From positions 1,178,001-1,242,000 of the forward strand of contig NZ_CP060388.1 of assembly GCF_014280435.1 (NCBI RefSeq): DNA of 64,000 nt, read 5' to 3'. Under the pieces are notes generated by a model. It was not told the origin of the DNA. It searched no databases and saw nothing but the letters and a program-made list of their open reading frames with translations. Positions 9,340 to 18,943 of the stretch are shown piece after piece (positions within the stretch are counted from its first letter, which is position 1; each line of letters starts with the position of its first letter). This DNA comes from Sphingobium sp. KCTC 72723. GTDB taxonomy: Bacteria; Pseudomonadota; Alphaproteobacteria; Sphingomonadales; Sphingomonadaceae. Made by a program: the position numbers and the translations under genes.

Positions 9340-9430
9340 CGTCATGCTGAACTCGTTTCAGCATCCATCATGCCCCCAAAGCCGCTGTTTGGGACGACAA
9401 ATGGACCCTGAAACAAGTTCAGGGTGACGA
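9340..9430. repeat. 90-bp dispersed repeat, copy 1
   Basis: Two imperfect hairpins face each other: TCATGCTGAACTCGTTTCAG at the left and ACCCTGAAACAAGTTCAGGGT at the right, bounded by GTCA/TGAC. The same arrangement, inverted and 90 bp long, recurs at 56603-56692. The region 9285-9599 has no gene; it holds this element, the palindrome cluster that follows, and little else. Confidence 0.8.
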
Positions 9431-9465
9431 TGAAGGAGGGGGTGGGTTCATATGCGATAGCCCTG

Positions 9466-9577
9466 CCCTGCAAGGGGAGTTTGCAACGCGAAGCGTCGAC
9501 GGAGGGGTGTCACCCTCTCGATAGCGCGACACCCCTCCGTCTGGCCTTCGGCCCGAGACCTCCCCTGCAAGGGGAGG
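9466..9577. repeat. Palindrome cluster between lipoprotein and carbonic anhydrase genes
   Basis: GACGGAGGGGTGTC (9498-9511) and its exact complement GACACCCCTCCGTC (9528-9541) form a 14-bp stem with a 16-nt loop. A second perfect palindrome, CCTCCCCT-GCA-AGGGGAGG, is at 9559-9577, and a related CCTGCAAGGGGAG lies at 9467-9479. Sitting just past the carbonic anhydrase stop on the minus strand, it may end that transcript, but the composite structure looks like a dispersed repeat. Confidence 0.7.
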
Positions 9578-9599
9578 ATCAGAGCCGTTTGATATAAAC

Positions 9600-10169
9600 C
9601 TAAACCGGGTCCACCGCCGCCTTGTGCGCCCTTGCATAATCGACATAGCGCGCCGCGCCAGACCCCAGCTTCGCCACCATGGCGTCGGACAGTTCGCGCA
9701 TGAACTTGGCCGGCCGCCCCGCCCAAAGCTGCCGCCCCGGCAGCCGCTTGCCCGGCGAAAGCAATGCGCCTGCCGCCAGCATCGCATCGCTTTCCACCAC
9801 GCACCCGTCCATGACGATCGCGCCCAGCCCGACGAACGCCCGGTCGTGCAGGGTGCAACCATGGATCATCGCCATATGGCCGATCAGCACATCTTCGCCG
9901 ATGATCGTCGGCCAACCTTCCAGCGGCCGGTCGATGCCGTCACCGGGACTGTCGCAATGGATGACGCTGCCGTCCTGCACATTGCTGCGCGCGCCGATAC
10001 GCACCCGGTTCACGTCCGCGCGGATCACGCAATTATACCAGATGCTGGCGTCCGGGCCGATCTCCACGTCGCCGATGATGCGGCATCCCGGCGCGATGAA
10101 GGCGCTGGGGTGGATGCGGGGCATCTTGCCCTTGTGAGGAATGATGCTGACATCGGGATAATCGGTCAT
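9600..10169 (-). CDS. Gamma-carbonic anhydrase family protein
   Basis: A 189-residue left-handed beta-helix protein with hexapeptide repeats. Histidines in GSVIHCDS and in GHMAMIHGC match the zinc ligands of the gamma-carbonic anhydrase/YrdA family. Many members have unproven anhydrase activity, so hydration of CO2 is a family-level prediction. The ATG at 10169 was chosen over an in-frame upstream start. It lies four bases downstream of hemB on the same strand, probably in one operon. Confidence 0.85.
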   Translation of the reverse strand: MTDYPDVSIIPHKGKMPRIHPSAFIAPGCRIIGDVEIGPDASIWYNCVIRADVNRVRIGARSNVQDGSVIHCDSPGDGIDRPLEGWPTIIGEDVLIGHMAMIHGCTLHDRAFVGLGAIVMDGCVVESDAMLAAGALLSPGKRLPGRQLWAGRPAKFMRELSDAMVAKLGSGAARYVDYARAHKAAVDPV

Positions 10170-10173
10170 GTCC

Positions 10174-11250
<1,077 letters not shown>

Positions 11251-11263
11251 TTATGAACGCCCC

Positions 11264-11647
11264 ATGCGCGCCATTCATCATATCGCCCTGATCTGCTCCG
11301 ACTATGCGCGGTCGCGCGCTTTCTACAGCGAGATATTGGGCCTGCCGATCCTGCACGAAGTCTATCGCGCCGAACGGGATTCGTGGAAGTGCGATCTGGA
11401 TGCGGGCAATGGCCAGATCGAGCTGTTTTCCTTCCCGAACCCGCCTGCCCGCCCCAGCCGCCCAGAAGCCTGTGGCTTGCGCCACCTGGCCTTTCTGGTC
11501 GATGACATCGACACAGAAGTCGCGCGCCTGACCGGGGCTGGCGTGGCGTGCGAGGATATACGGATCGATCCCTATACAGGTCAGCGCTTCACCTTCTTCG
11601 CCGACCCGGACGGGTTGCCGCTCGAACTGTACGAACGCGCGGCCTGA
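11264..11647 (+). CDS. VOC-family protein (GloA2/YaeR-like)
   Basis: A 127-residue protein of the vicinal oxygen chelate fold. It has the paired beta-alpha-beta-beta-beta pattern: IHHIALICSDYARSRAFYSEILGL at the start, LRHLAFLVDDID in the middle and FTFFADPDGLPLELYE at the end, with metal-ligand histidines and glutamate in the expected positions. This is the lactoylglutathione-lyase-like YaeR group; substrate unknown. Start chosen at 11264 because the upstream frame is non-conserved. Convergent with the M28 peptidase gene seven bases away. Confidence 0.85.
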   Translation: MRAIHHIALICSDYARSRAFYSEILGLPILHEVYRAERDSWKCDLDAGNGQIELFSFPNPPARPSRPEACGLRHLAFLVDDIDTEVARLTGAGVACEDIRIDPYTGQRFTFFADPDGLPLELYERAA

Positions 11648-11654
11648 CCCGCCG

Positions 11655-13256
11655 TTACTTCGCAAAGCGCTTGAAGAAGCTGTCGTCATTCCATTTGGGC
11701 CGCGCGGGCGCATTGGCGACGCGCAACGTCACGGCGGTCACATAGTCATTCAGCTTCGCGCTCTGCTCCGGCATCACCGGCTGTTTCAGGTCGTCGAAGG
11801 GCGAATGATAGATGTTGGCCCGCCACGCCTTTTCGGTTTCGGCTTCGGGCGTGCCGGCCTTGAACCCATATTTGAAGAATAGCGCGGGGATGCCTTCGCG
11901 GATGAAGGCATATTGGTCCGACCGGATGAACACGTTGCGGTCGGGGAAAGGATCCGGCGTGATCGGCAGGCCCATCTGCGCACTGACCGCCTGCGCATCG
12001 CCGCCCAGCGAGCTTTGGTCGTATCCGATCGGCGTCACGCTGGTCAGCGGGAAGATCGGCAGGGCCATGTCGAAATTGAGGTCGGCGACGATCGCCTTTT
12101 GCGGCACGCTGGGTTTGCGGGCGAAGTAGCGCGCGCCCAGCAAGCCCTTTTCCTCCGCCGTGACGATGGCGAACAGGACGGAGCGTTTGGGCTTCACCTT
12201 GCTCGCCTTCAGTGCGCGGGCGATTTCCAGCAGGCTGGCAACGCCCGACGCATTGTCGAACGCGCCATTATAGATCGCGTCGCCCTTGATCGGGGTGCCA
12301 ACGCCATAGCCATCCAGATGCGCCGACAGCACGACATATTCGCCGCGCAATTTGGGGTCGCTGCCCGGCATCACCGCGACCAGATTGGGCGATGTGATGT
12401 CTGACCGCGTGGCCGCAACCTGCGCCTTCAACCGCAGCGTCAGGGGGAAGCTGGCGACCGGGGCGGACGCATCGGCAGCAGCGGCGATGGCGGCGAAATC
12501 CTTGCCGGTGCCAGCAAACAGCATCGCCGATTTGGCGGGATCAAGCTGCGCATTGAGGAAGGGCGCCTGCGTGTCACGCAGGGCCGCGTCCTTGAAATAG
12601 AGCGCGGGCGCACCGGCCAGCGCCACGCGCCGCACCCAGGGAATTTCGACCTGCTTGGGCGTCACCAGAGCGATGAGGCCCAGCGCGCCCTGCGCCGCCA
12701 GCCAGTTGGCCCGTTCCGACCGGGCATGAGATTTAAGCGCACCTGAAATGGTCGATGGCCCGCCAGACAGGACGACGACGATCTTGCCTTTCAGGTCCAG
12801 TCCGGCAAAATCATCATGCCCCGCTTCGGGCAGATGCAGGCCATAGCCTGCAAACACCAACGGCGCGTCAACCATGGCCGGGACCGGCCCGCCGCCGCCC
12901 GAAAAGATGAGGTCGCCCGGCACCGCCAGCGCGCTTTCCCCATCCGCCCCGACCAGCGCGGCGCTGGACTTGTCCGACTGGACGACCTGCTGGACGAAGG
13001 CGACCGGCTGGCGATAGCCATCGGTGCCAGCGGGTTTGAGGCCCATCGCCTGCAACTGGCCGATCACATATTGCGCGGCCTTTTCATGCCCCGGCGTGCC
13101 GGTGCCGCGCCCTTCCATCGCGTCGCTGGCCAGCGTTTGAACATGCGCCCACCAGCGCGCGCCATTGGCAGCGGCGCTGCCGCCGTCCGCCTGCGCCGAC
13201 GCCGTTGCAGACAGCGACATGGACAATAGCGAGATACCGGCGAAAAGGGCGCGCAT
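11655..13256 (-). CDS. Secreted M28-family metallopeptidase with PA domain
   Basis: A 533-residue protein with a Sec signal peptide (LFAGISLLSMSLSATASAQA). A protease-associated domain is inserted early (LVFAGYGLHLPEAG... GKIVVVLSGG). The zinc ligands of M28 aminopeptidases are visible: VLSAHLDGYG, GAFDNASGVASLLEIA, VTAEEKGLLGARYF and the late LNFDMALP and FIRSDQYAFIREGIP. It is expected to release N-terminal residues from peptides in the periplasm or outside the cell. It diverges from the GIN-domain genes. Confidence 0.9.
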   Translation of the reverse strand: MRALFAGISLLSMSLSATASAQADGGSAAANGARWWAHVQTLASDAMEGRGTGTPGHEKAAQYVIGQLQAMGLKPAGTDGYRQPVAFVQQVVQSDKSSAALVGADGESALAVPGDLIFSGGGGPVPAMVDAPLVFAGYGLHLPEAGHDDFAGLDLKGKIVVVLSGGPSTISGALKSHARSERANWLAAQGALGLIALVTPKQVEIPWVRRVALAGAPALYFKDAALRDTQAPFLNAQLDPAKSAMLFAGTGKDFAAIAAAADASAPVASFPLTLRLKAQVAATRSDITSPNLVAVMPGSDPKLRGEYVVLSAHLDGYGVGTPIKGDAIYNGAFDNASGVASLLEIARALKASKVKPKRSVLFAIVTAEEKGLLGARYFARKPSVPQKAIVADLNFDMALPIFPLTSVTPIGYDQSSLGGDAQAVSAQMGLPITPDPFPDRNVFIRSDQYAFIREGIPALFFKYGFKAGTPEAETEKAWRANIYHSPFDDLKQPVMPEQSAKLNDYVTAVTLRVANAPARPKWNDDSFFKRFAK

Positions 13257-13342
13257 GGCTGTGTTACTCCACTCTAATCAAGGGCGTATCATGCCCGATC
13301 CTGTCGGACGAACAAGGGGGCTTGGAACCGCCATCTTTCTTG

Positions 13343-13362
13343 TGTATTACGTTGGCAATACA
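13343..13362. promoter_or_regulatory. Candidate operator upstream of GIN-domain pair
   Basis: A dyad TGTATT-ACGTTGGC-AATACA, with perfect six-base arms, lies 16 bases before the first GIN gene's start and between it and the divergent peptidase. Its position next to the ribosome-binding site suggests repressor binding. No regulator gene is adjacent. Confidence 0.45.
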
Positions 13363-13377
13363 GTTTGGGAGACGATG

Positions 13378-14118
13378 ATGCGCAACTCATTCATATTGTC
13401 CATGTCGCTGTCTACCAGTGTCGCCGTCATGCTTGCCACCTGCTCGCAAAAAGCGGCGGAATCGCCCGCGTCGCCCGCCGCGCAGGACTGGTCGAACCTG
13501 CGCGATTTCACCGCGATCGACGCGACCGGACCGGACAATGTGGCCGTCACCATCGGTCCCGATTTCGCCGTCCGGGCGGAGGGCGACGCAAAGGCCGTCG
13601 CCGAAATCGACATGCGTGTTCGCGACGGCAAGCTGGTCATCGGGCGCAAGTCGCAAGGCAACTGGACGTTCGGCAACAAGGGCGAAGGCAAGGACGTGAC
13701 CATCCGCGTCACCATGCCTGCCATCCGCGCTGCCGCGCTGACGGGCGCGGGCGATTTCGAGCTGGACCGGGCGCAGGGTGATATGCTCGACCTGGCGCTG
13801 ACCGGCGCTGGCGATTTCCGCATCGGCACCGTGACGCTCAAGACACTGAGCGCCGACATAACTGGCGCGGGTTCCATCACGATCGCAGGCACCGTGGATC
13901 GCGCCGACCTGTCGGTGACGGGCGCGGGTGATATAGAGGCGCAGGCGTTGAAAGCGGGGAGCGCCAAGGTTTCCATGCTGGGCGCGGGCGACATCGGCTT
14001 TGCCTCCGACGGGCAAGTCGCTATCAGCATCATGGGTCCGGGCGATGTGACGGTAAAGGGCAAGGCGCAATGCAAGACCAGCGGAACCGGCCCCGGCGAG
14101 GCGCGCTGTGCGCCCTGA
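13378..14118 (+). CDS. GIN-domain (DUF2807) protein 1, putative lipoprotein
   Basis: About 246 residues: an N-terminal signal with LATC as a non-ideal lipobox, then a right-handed beta-helix of the putative auto-transporter adhesin head GIN domain. The rungs show as repeats: LTGAGDFELD, LTGAGDFRIG, ITGAGSITIA, VTGAGDIEAQ, MLGAGDIGFA, IMGPGDVTVK. The ATG at 13378 is favoured by GGGAGA five bases upstream. Its 3' end overlaps the second GIN gene by 49 bases. Such proteins are envelope-located with unknown function. Confidence 0.8.
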   Translation: MRNSFILSMSLSTSVAVMLATCSQKAAESPASPAAQDWSNLRDFTAIDATGPDNVAVTIGPDFAVRAEGDAKAVAEIDMRVRDGKLVIGRKSQGNWTFGNKGEGKDVTIRVTMPAIRAAALTGAGDFELDRAQGDMLDLALTGAGDFRIGTVTLKTLSADITGAGSITIAGTVDRADLSVTGAGDIEAQALKAGSAKVSMLGAGDIGFASDGQVAISIMGPGDVTVKGKAQCKTSGTGPGEARCAP

Positions 14119-14798
14119 CGGCGATAGCGTTGCTGGCGGCCTCCCCCGCCCCCGCTAATGCGGCGACGCGCGGCTATACCATCACCAGCTTCGATGCGAT
14201 CCGGGTCGATGCGCCGGTCATAGTGCTGCTGACCACCGGCACTGGCGCTTCGGCCCGCGCCGAAGGGGATCAGGCGTTGCTCGATCGGTTGACCGTAGCC
14301 GTGTCCGGCCGCTTGCTGTCGATCGGCCTGATCCGCCCGCGCCCCGGCGAAAAGAGCGGCGGCGCGGCAACGCTGCGCCTGTCCACCGGCGACTTGAACC
14401 GCGTCGTGCTGACCGGCGGGGGATCAGTGACGATCAACCGGATGAAGGGATTGCGCGGCGATATCGTGCTGGGCGGCAATGGCGACGTGACGGTCGCTGC
14501 GGTCGATCTCGACCGGATCGAGGTCGCGCTGGCGGGCGGCGGGCGCGCGACGCTGAACGGGCGGGCGGGCGTCGCCAACATCCGCGTCAACGGACCGGGC
14601 GCTGTGGCGGCAGCGGGCCTGCGCGCGCGGCAGGCGACGTTGGGCAATGATGGACCGGGCAGCATCGCGATAGCCGCAGACGTCACGGCCAAGATCGTTT
14701 CCACCGGCTCCGGCGATGTGACCGTGACCGGCGCTGCTGCCTGCACCGTGGACAATCGCGGCACCGGCCGGATTGCCTGCGGCGGCGAGGATTATTGA
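14070..14798 (+). CDS. GIN-domain (DUF2807) protein 2, secreted
   Basis: A 242-residue protein with a signal peptide (LCALTAIALLAASPAPANA) and a second GIN beta-helix: LTGGGSVTIN, LGGNGDVTVA, LAGGGRATLN, VNGPGAVAAA, NDGPGSIAIA, STGSGDVTVT. It starts inside the last 49 bases of the first GIN gene, in another frame, so the pair must be co-transcribed. The rungs have drifted from the TGAGD consensus of its partner, suggesting an old duplication. Function unknown. Confidence 0.8.
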   Translation: MQDQRNRPRRGALCALTAIALLAASPAPANAATRGYTITSFDAIRVDAPVIVLLTTGTGASARAEGDQALLDRLTVAVSGRLLSIGLIRPRPGEKSGGAATLRLSTGDLNRVVLTGGGSVTINRMKGLRGDIVLGGNGDVTVAAVDLDRIEVALAGGGRATLNGRAGVANIRVNGPGAVAAAGLRARQATLGNDGPGSIAIAADVTAKIVSTGSGDVTVTGAAACTVDNRGTGRIACGGEDY

Positions 14799-14899
14799 TC
14801 GACGCGGCAAGCGGGCGTGGCAACGTGGGTATGGCAAGGGATGACAAAGCCGCGCCGCTCTGGCATCGGCGCGGTCGGGATACGGACATTGGGGCGATC

Positions 14900-15664
14900 A
14901 TGACGACTATCGGAATTTTCGGGGCCGCTGGCCGCATGGGTCGCGCCATTGCGCAGGTCGTGGCCGACACGGGCCTGACGCTGGCGGGCGGCACCGACAG
15001 CAAGGCGCAGGGCGAAATTGCGCCGGGCGTCGCGATCACGGCGGACCCGGCAGCGCTGGCGGCGCAATGCGATGTGCTGATCGACTTTTCGGTGCCTGCC
15101 GCCCTTTCCATGCATCTGGATGCCTGCATCGCCGCGAACCGTCCGATCCTGATCGGCACGACCGGGCTGGAGGCGGAGCATCACGCCCTGATCGACGCGG
15201 CCGCACAGCATATTCCCGTGCTTCAGACCGGCAATACGTCGCTGGGCGTCAACCTGCTCGCCGCGCTGGTGGAGCAGGCAGCGGCGGGGCTGGGCGACGA
15301 CTGGGACATCGAGATTGTGGAGATGCACCACCGGCACAAGGTCGATGCGCCGTCCGGCACCGCCATGCTGTTGGGCGAAGCGGCGGCGCGCGGGCGCGGC
15401 ATCGCGCTGGCCGACCATAGCGAACGGGGCCGGGACGGCATTACTGGCGCACGGGCGCAGGGTGCGATCGGCTTTGCCGCGCTGCGCGGCGGATCGGTGG
15501 CGGGCGACCATCAGGTGATCTTCGCGACCGAAGGCGAGCGCATTGAGATCGGCCATCGCGCAGAAAACCGCACCATCTTCGCACGCGGTGCCGTAAAGGG
15601 CGCACGCTGGCTGGTCGGACAGCCTGCCGGGCGATATGACATGAAGGGCGTATTGGGGCTTTGA
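14900..15664 (+). CDS. dapB: 4-hydroxy-tetrahydrodipicolinate reductase
   Basis: A 254-residue lysine/diaminopimelate pathway enzyme. The NAD(P)H-binding motif GIFGAAGRMGRAI opens the protein; the substrate-binding EMHHRHKVDAPSGTA carries the catalytic histidine-lysine pair. Start taken at ATG 14900, since upstream in-frame residues are not conserved. It is followed by nth with an 18-base gap. Confidence 0.96.
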   Translation: MTTIGIFGAAGRMGRAIAQVVADTGLTLAGGTDSKAQGEIAPGVAITADPAALAAQCDVLIDFSVPAALSMHLDACIAANRPILIGTTGLEAEHHALIDAAAQHIPVLQTGNTSLGVNLLAALVEQAAAGLGDDWDIEIVEMHHRHKVDAPSGTAMLLGEAAARGRGIALADHSERGRDGITGARAQGAIGFAALRGGSVAGDHQVIFATEGERIEIGHRAENRTIFARGAVKGARWLVGQPAGRYDMKGVLGL

Positions 15665-15682
15665 CGCAATGAAAGTCCTGAA

Positions 15683-16330
15683 ATGAACAAGGCGCAAATC
15701 TTCGATTTCTTCGGTCATCTGGCACAGGACAACCCGGCCCCGGTGACGGAGTTGGACTATGGCAACGACTATCAGTTACTGGTCGCGGTCGTGCTGTCGG
15801 CGCAGGCCACCGACGTCGGCGTGAACAAGGCGACCCGCGCCCTGTTCCGCGACGTCACCACGCCGCAGCAGATGGTGGATCTGGGCGAAGAAGCGCTGAA
15901 ACAGCATATCAAGACGATCGGGCTGTTCAATGGCAAGGCGAAGAATGTCATTGCCCTGTCGGAAATATTGGTGCGCGATTTTGGCGGAGAGGTGCCGCAG
16001 GATCGCGACACGCTGACCACCCTGCCCGGCGTCGGACGCAAGACCGCCAATGTCGTGGTCAATACCGCCTTCGGACAGGAAGCCTTTGCGGTGGACACGC
16101 ATATCTTCCGGGTCGGCAACCGCACGGGCCTGGCCCCTGGCAAGACGGTGCTGGCGGTGGAACTGCAACTGGAAAAGCGCGTGCCGCAGCCCTTTCGCCG
16201 CGACGCGCATCACTGGCTGATCCTGCATGGCCGCTATGTGTGCAAGGCGCGCAAGCCCGAATGCTGGCGCTGCATCGTCGCCGACCTGTGCCGGTTCAAG
16301 CCCAAGACGCCCGCGCCCAAAAGCGCCTGA
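15683..16330 (+). CDS. nth: Endonuclease III
   Basis: A 215-residue DNA glycosylase/AP-lyase for oxidised pyrimidines. The helix-hairpin-helix motif LPGVGRKTANVV contains the catalytic lysine, VDTHIFRVGNR the catalytic aspartate, and the C-terminal CKARKPECWRCIVADLC gives the C-x6-C-x2-C-x5-C [4Fe-4S] site. Likely in an operon with dapB. Confidence 0.96.
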   Translation: MNKAQIFDFFGHLAQDNPAPVTELDYGNDYQLLVAVVLSAQATDVGVNKATRALFRDVTTPQQMVDLGEEALKQHIKTIGLFNGKAKNVIALSEILVRDFGGEVPQDRDTLTTLPGVGRKTANVVVNTAFGQEAFAVDTHIFRVGNRTGLAPGKTVLAVELQLEKRVPQPFRRDAHHWLILHGRYVCKARKPECWRCIVADLCRFKPKTPAPKSA

Positions 16331-16425
16331 GCAAGCCAAGCGTTATCGCGCGGTTCAGCGATGGCGTGGCAGATACGGGAAAGCCCGCGCCGCAGCGTCG
16401 ATTCGCCGACAAGCAGGAGAGAGAC

Positions 16426-16809
16426 ATGAAAGCCGCCCATTTCGCCACCCTGACCCTTGCCATGGCCTGCGCCGTCGCGCCCGCCATCGCGAAGGAAACG
16501 CCCGATCCCTATGTCCCGGTAGCGGGCAAGACAGTGGATTGCGTCAATATCCGTTCGATCCGGTCGACCAATGTGCGCGATGACAAGACGATCGACTTCA
16601 TCATGAATGGCAAGACGGTCTATCGCAACATACTACCCAACAGCTGCCCCAGCCTGGGTTTTGAAAAGCGTTTCTCCTACCGCACCAGCCTGTCGCAGCT
16701 CTGCTCGGTCGATATTATAACCGTGCTGTGGAACGTCGGCGCGAACCTGCAACCGGGGGCCAGTTGCGGCCTTGGCAAATTCCAGCCCATGCAAAAGGCA
16801 CCAAAATAA
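16426..16809 (+). CDS. Secreted DUF6491-like protein
   Basis: A 127-residue protein with a cleavable signal peptide (LTLAMACAVAPAIA) and four cysteines in the mature part (DCVNIRSI, SCPSLGF, LCSVDII, SCGLGKF), likely in disulfides. The TIDFIMNGKTVYRN and RFSYRTSLSQLCS pattern resembles the DUF6491 family of periplasmic proteins. ATG 16426 has AGGAGAGA just upstream. Function unknown. Confidence 0.65.
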   Translation: MKAAHFATLTLAMACAVAPAIAKETPDPYVPVAGKTVDCVNIRSIRSTNVRDDKTIDFIMNGKTVYRNILPNSCPSLGFEKRFSYRTSLSQLCSVDIITVLWNVGANLQPGASCGLGKFQPMQKAPK

Positions 16810-16883
16810 GATGGGTGCCGAGCGATTTTGCTGCTGGCGCGACCTGCCCGCCTTTGCTAAACGCCCTTTCTGACCAGCGTCAT

Positions 16884-16960
16884 GCACCCATAGCTCAGCT
16901 GGATAGAGCGTTGCCCTCCGAAGGCAAAGGCCAGTGGTTCGAATCCACTTGGGTGCACCA
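16884..16960 (+). tRNA. tRNA-Arg (CCG)
   Basis: A 77-nt cloverleaf with encoded CCA: acceptor GCACCCA/TGGGTGC, D-arm GCTCAGCTGGATAGAGC, anticodon stem TTGCC/GGCAA enclosing CTCCGAA with anticodon CCG at 16918-16920, and T-loop GTTCGAATC. Decodes CGG. Confidence 0.96.
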
Positions 16961-16965
16961 TTTCC

Positions 16966-17460
16966 CTAATTTGCGACAGTTCGGCGCTCGAAATCGAGCA
17001 GCCAGCGTTTCGTTTCCATGCCGTCTGCAAAGCCGGTGAGCGCGCCGTTGCCGCCAATGACGCGGTGGCATGGCGCGATGATGGACAGGGGGTTGCGGCC
17101 ATTGGCGGCACCGACCGCGCGGGATGCTGTGGGCTGGCCGATCGCCTGGGCAATCGCGCCATAGCTGCGCGTTTCCCCGAACGGGATCGTCAATAAGGCG
17201 GCCCATACGCGCTGCTGAAACATGGTGCCGCGAAAATCGAGCGGCAGGTCGAAACCTTGTCGCTTCCCCGCGAAATAGTCCGCCAGTTGCGTCGCTGCCT
17301 GTATCAGGACGGGATGATCGCCTTGATCGCGCAACCTGGGCAATCGCACGCGGGCGGGATCATCGTCGGGCCACAGCACCGCCACCAGCCCCCGGTCGCT
17401 GGCGACCAGGGTCAGGTCGCCCACGGGCGAAGGAAGGATGCTGCTGGCAAAAATGGTCAT
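16966..17460 (-). CDS. ogt: Methylated-DNA--protein-cysteine S-methyltransferase
   Basis: A 164-residue suicide repair protein that removes alkyl groups from O6-methylguanine. The alkyl-accepting cysteine is in [10 protein letters not shown], preceded by the DNA-binding helix region [26 protein letters not shown]. The ATG at 17460 is preferred. No Ada regulatory domain is attached. Named ogt by type; the exact paralogue is not certain. Confidence 0.93.
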   Translation of the reverse strand: MTIFASSILPSPVGDLTLVASDRGLVAVLWPDDDPARVRLPRLRDQGDHPVLIQAATQLADYFAGKRQGFDLPLDFRGTMFQQRVWAALLTIPFGETRSYGAIAQAIGQPTASRAVGAANGRNPLSIIAPCHRVIGGNGALTGFADGMETKRWLLDFERRTVAN

Positions 17461-17539
17461 GGCTGTTCTCCGCAAGGCACCTTGCGGTGACTAGCCGATG
17501 TCGCGCAAGCCGCCTTCCCGTCCCTTGCGATCAAACCGC

Positions 17540-18940
17540 CTATTTCAGGCCGCCGCCCATGGCCCGGTACAGTTCGACCATATTGGTCGCGCGCGTCAGC
17601 CGGGTTGCGAGCAGGCTCTGTTCGGCGGTGGACAGCGCGCGTTGCGAATCCAGCGTCGTCAGGAACCCGTCCACCCCGGCGCGAAAGCGTGCTTCCGACA
17701 GGGTATAGGCGACCCGCGCGGAATCCCGCTGCGACATCTGGGCGTCAAGTTGCTGCCCCATGGTGCCGCGCCGGGCAAGCGCATCGGCCACTTCGCGGAA
17801 GCCGGTCTGCACGCTCTTTTCATAAGTGGCGAGCATCGCGTCATAGGTGGCCTTGGCATAGGCCAGATTACCCTTGTTGCGGCCGAAATCGAAGATCGGC
17901 AGCGTGGCAGACGGCGCGACCGACCAGAATTTGCTGTCCGAGGTGAACAGGTTGGAAAGGCCCGCGCTCAGCGTGCCGAACGCCGCCGTCAGCGAAATAT
18001 TGGGGAAGAAGGCTGCCCGTGCCGCGCCGATATTGGCGTTGACGCTGCGTAACTGATGCTCCGCCGCAGCGACATCGGGGCGCCGCAGCAGCACGTCCGA
18101 TGCGATGTCGGAGGGCAGATTTTCGATCGTCGCACTGGTCGTCGGGAAGCCTTCGGGCAGGTCGCCAATCGGCACCGTCGTTCCCGCCAGCAGGTTCAGT
18201 GCATTCTGGTCCTGCGCCACCAATGTCGTGGCTTCCGCAATGGCAGAACGAGCGGAATCATAGCTGGTCTGCGCCTGACGCACTTCCAGTTCGGACGCGA
18301 TCCCCTTGGCAAAGCGTGCGCGATTGAGTTCCAGCGTCTTGCCGAACGCGCTTTCCAGATCGCGCGCGATCCGCAACCGTTCCTGATCCGCCGCCATGGT
18401 GAGCCAGGCGCTGGCGGTTTCGGCGATCAGCGCCGTTTGCGCGGCATTGCGGGTTTCGACGCTGGCGAAATATTGCTCCTGCGCCGCTTTGCTGAGATTG
18501 CGGACCCGGCCGAACAGGTCGATTTCCCACGCGGAAATCCCGACCTGCGCCTGATACAGATCGATGCGGCCCGAACCCGCCTGCGAAAAGGGCGTGTCCT
18601 GATAGGTCGCGGTGCCGCCCGCCGAAACGCTGGGCAGGCGGTCGGCGCGCTGCACCTTATATTGCGCGCGCGCCTGTTCGACATTGGCGAGCGCGACCCG
18701 CAGGTCGCGATTGTTGGTCAACGCCGTGTCGATCACGCGAGCCAGCCGCGCATCGGTGAAGAAATCGCGCCATGCCGTGTCGGCCGGAACGATCGCTGCG
18801 TCGCTGCCGGTCGCATAGGCCGGTCCCTGCGGCGTTTGCGCCGGGACGGGCAGTTGCGGCCGGACATATTTGGGCGCCATGTCGCAGGCCGCCAGTGCCA
18901 GCGATAGCGTGATGGCACCCAGCGCTTTGATATTACGCAT
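17540..18940 (-). CDS. RND efflux outer-membrane lipoprotein (NodT/OprM family)
   Basis: A 466-residue TolC-like outer-membrane factor. It has a lipoprotein signal with lipobox LAAC, then two outer-membrane efflux repeats; LLRRPDVAAAEHQLRSVNANIGAARAAFFP is the characteristic repeat signature. It forms the outer channel for the RND pump whose gene ends three bases upstream. Third gene of the operon. Confidence 0.93.
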   Translation of the reverse strand: MRNIKALGAITLSLALAACDMAPKYVRPQLPVPAQTPQGPAYATGSDAAIVPADTAWRDFFTDARLARVIDTALTNNRDLRVALANVEQARAQYKVQRADRLPSVSAGGTATYQDTPFSQAGSGRIDLYQAQVGISAWEIDLFGRVRNLSKAAQEQYFASVETRNAAQTALIAETASAWLTMAADQERLRIARDLESAFGKTLELNRARFAKGIASELEVRQAQTSYDSARSAIAEATTLVAQDQNALNLLAGTTVPIGDLPEGFPTTSATIENLPSDIASDVLLRRPDVAAAEHQLRSVNANIGAARAAFFPNISLTAAFGTLSAGLSNLFTSDSKFWSVAPSATLPIFDFGRNKGNLAYAKATYDAMLATYEKSVQTGFREVADALARRGTMGQQLDAQMSQRDSARVAYTLSEARFRAGVDGFLTTLDSQRALSTAEQSLLATRLTRATNMVELYRAMGGGLK

Positions 18941-18943
18941 TTC

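Noticed and set aside
9319-9343. GGAAC-N16-CGTC resembling an EcfG promoter
   Set aside because: The CGTC is the edge of the dispersed repeat and no gene starts downstream on that strand.
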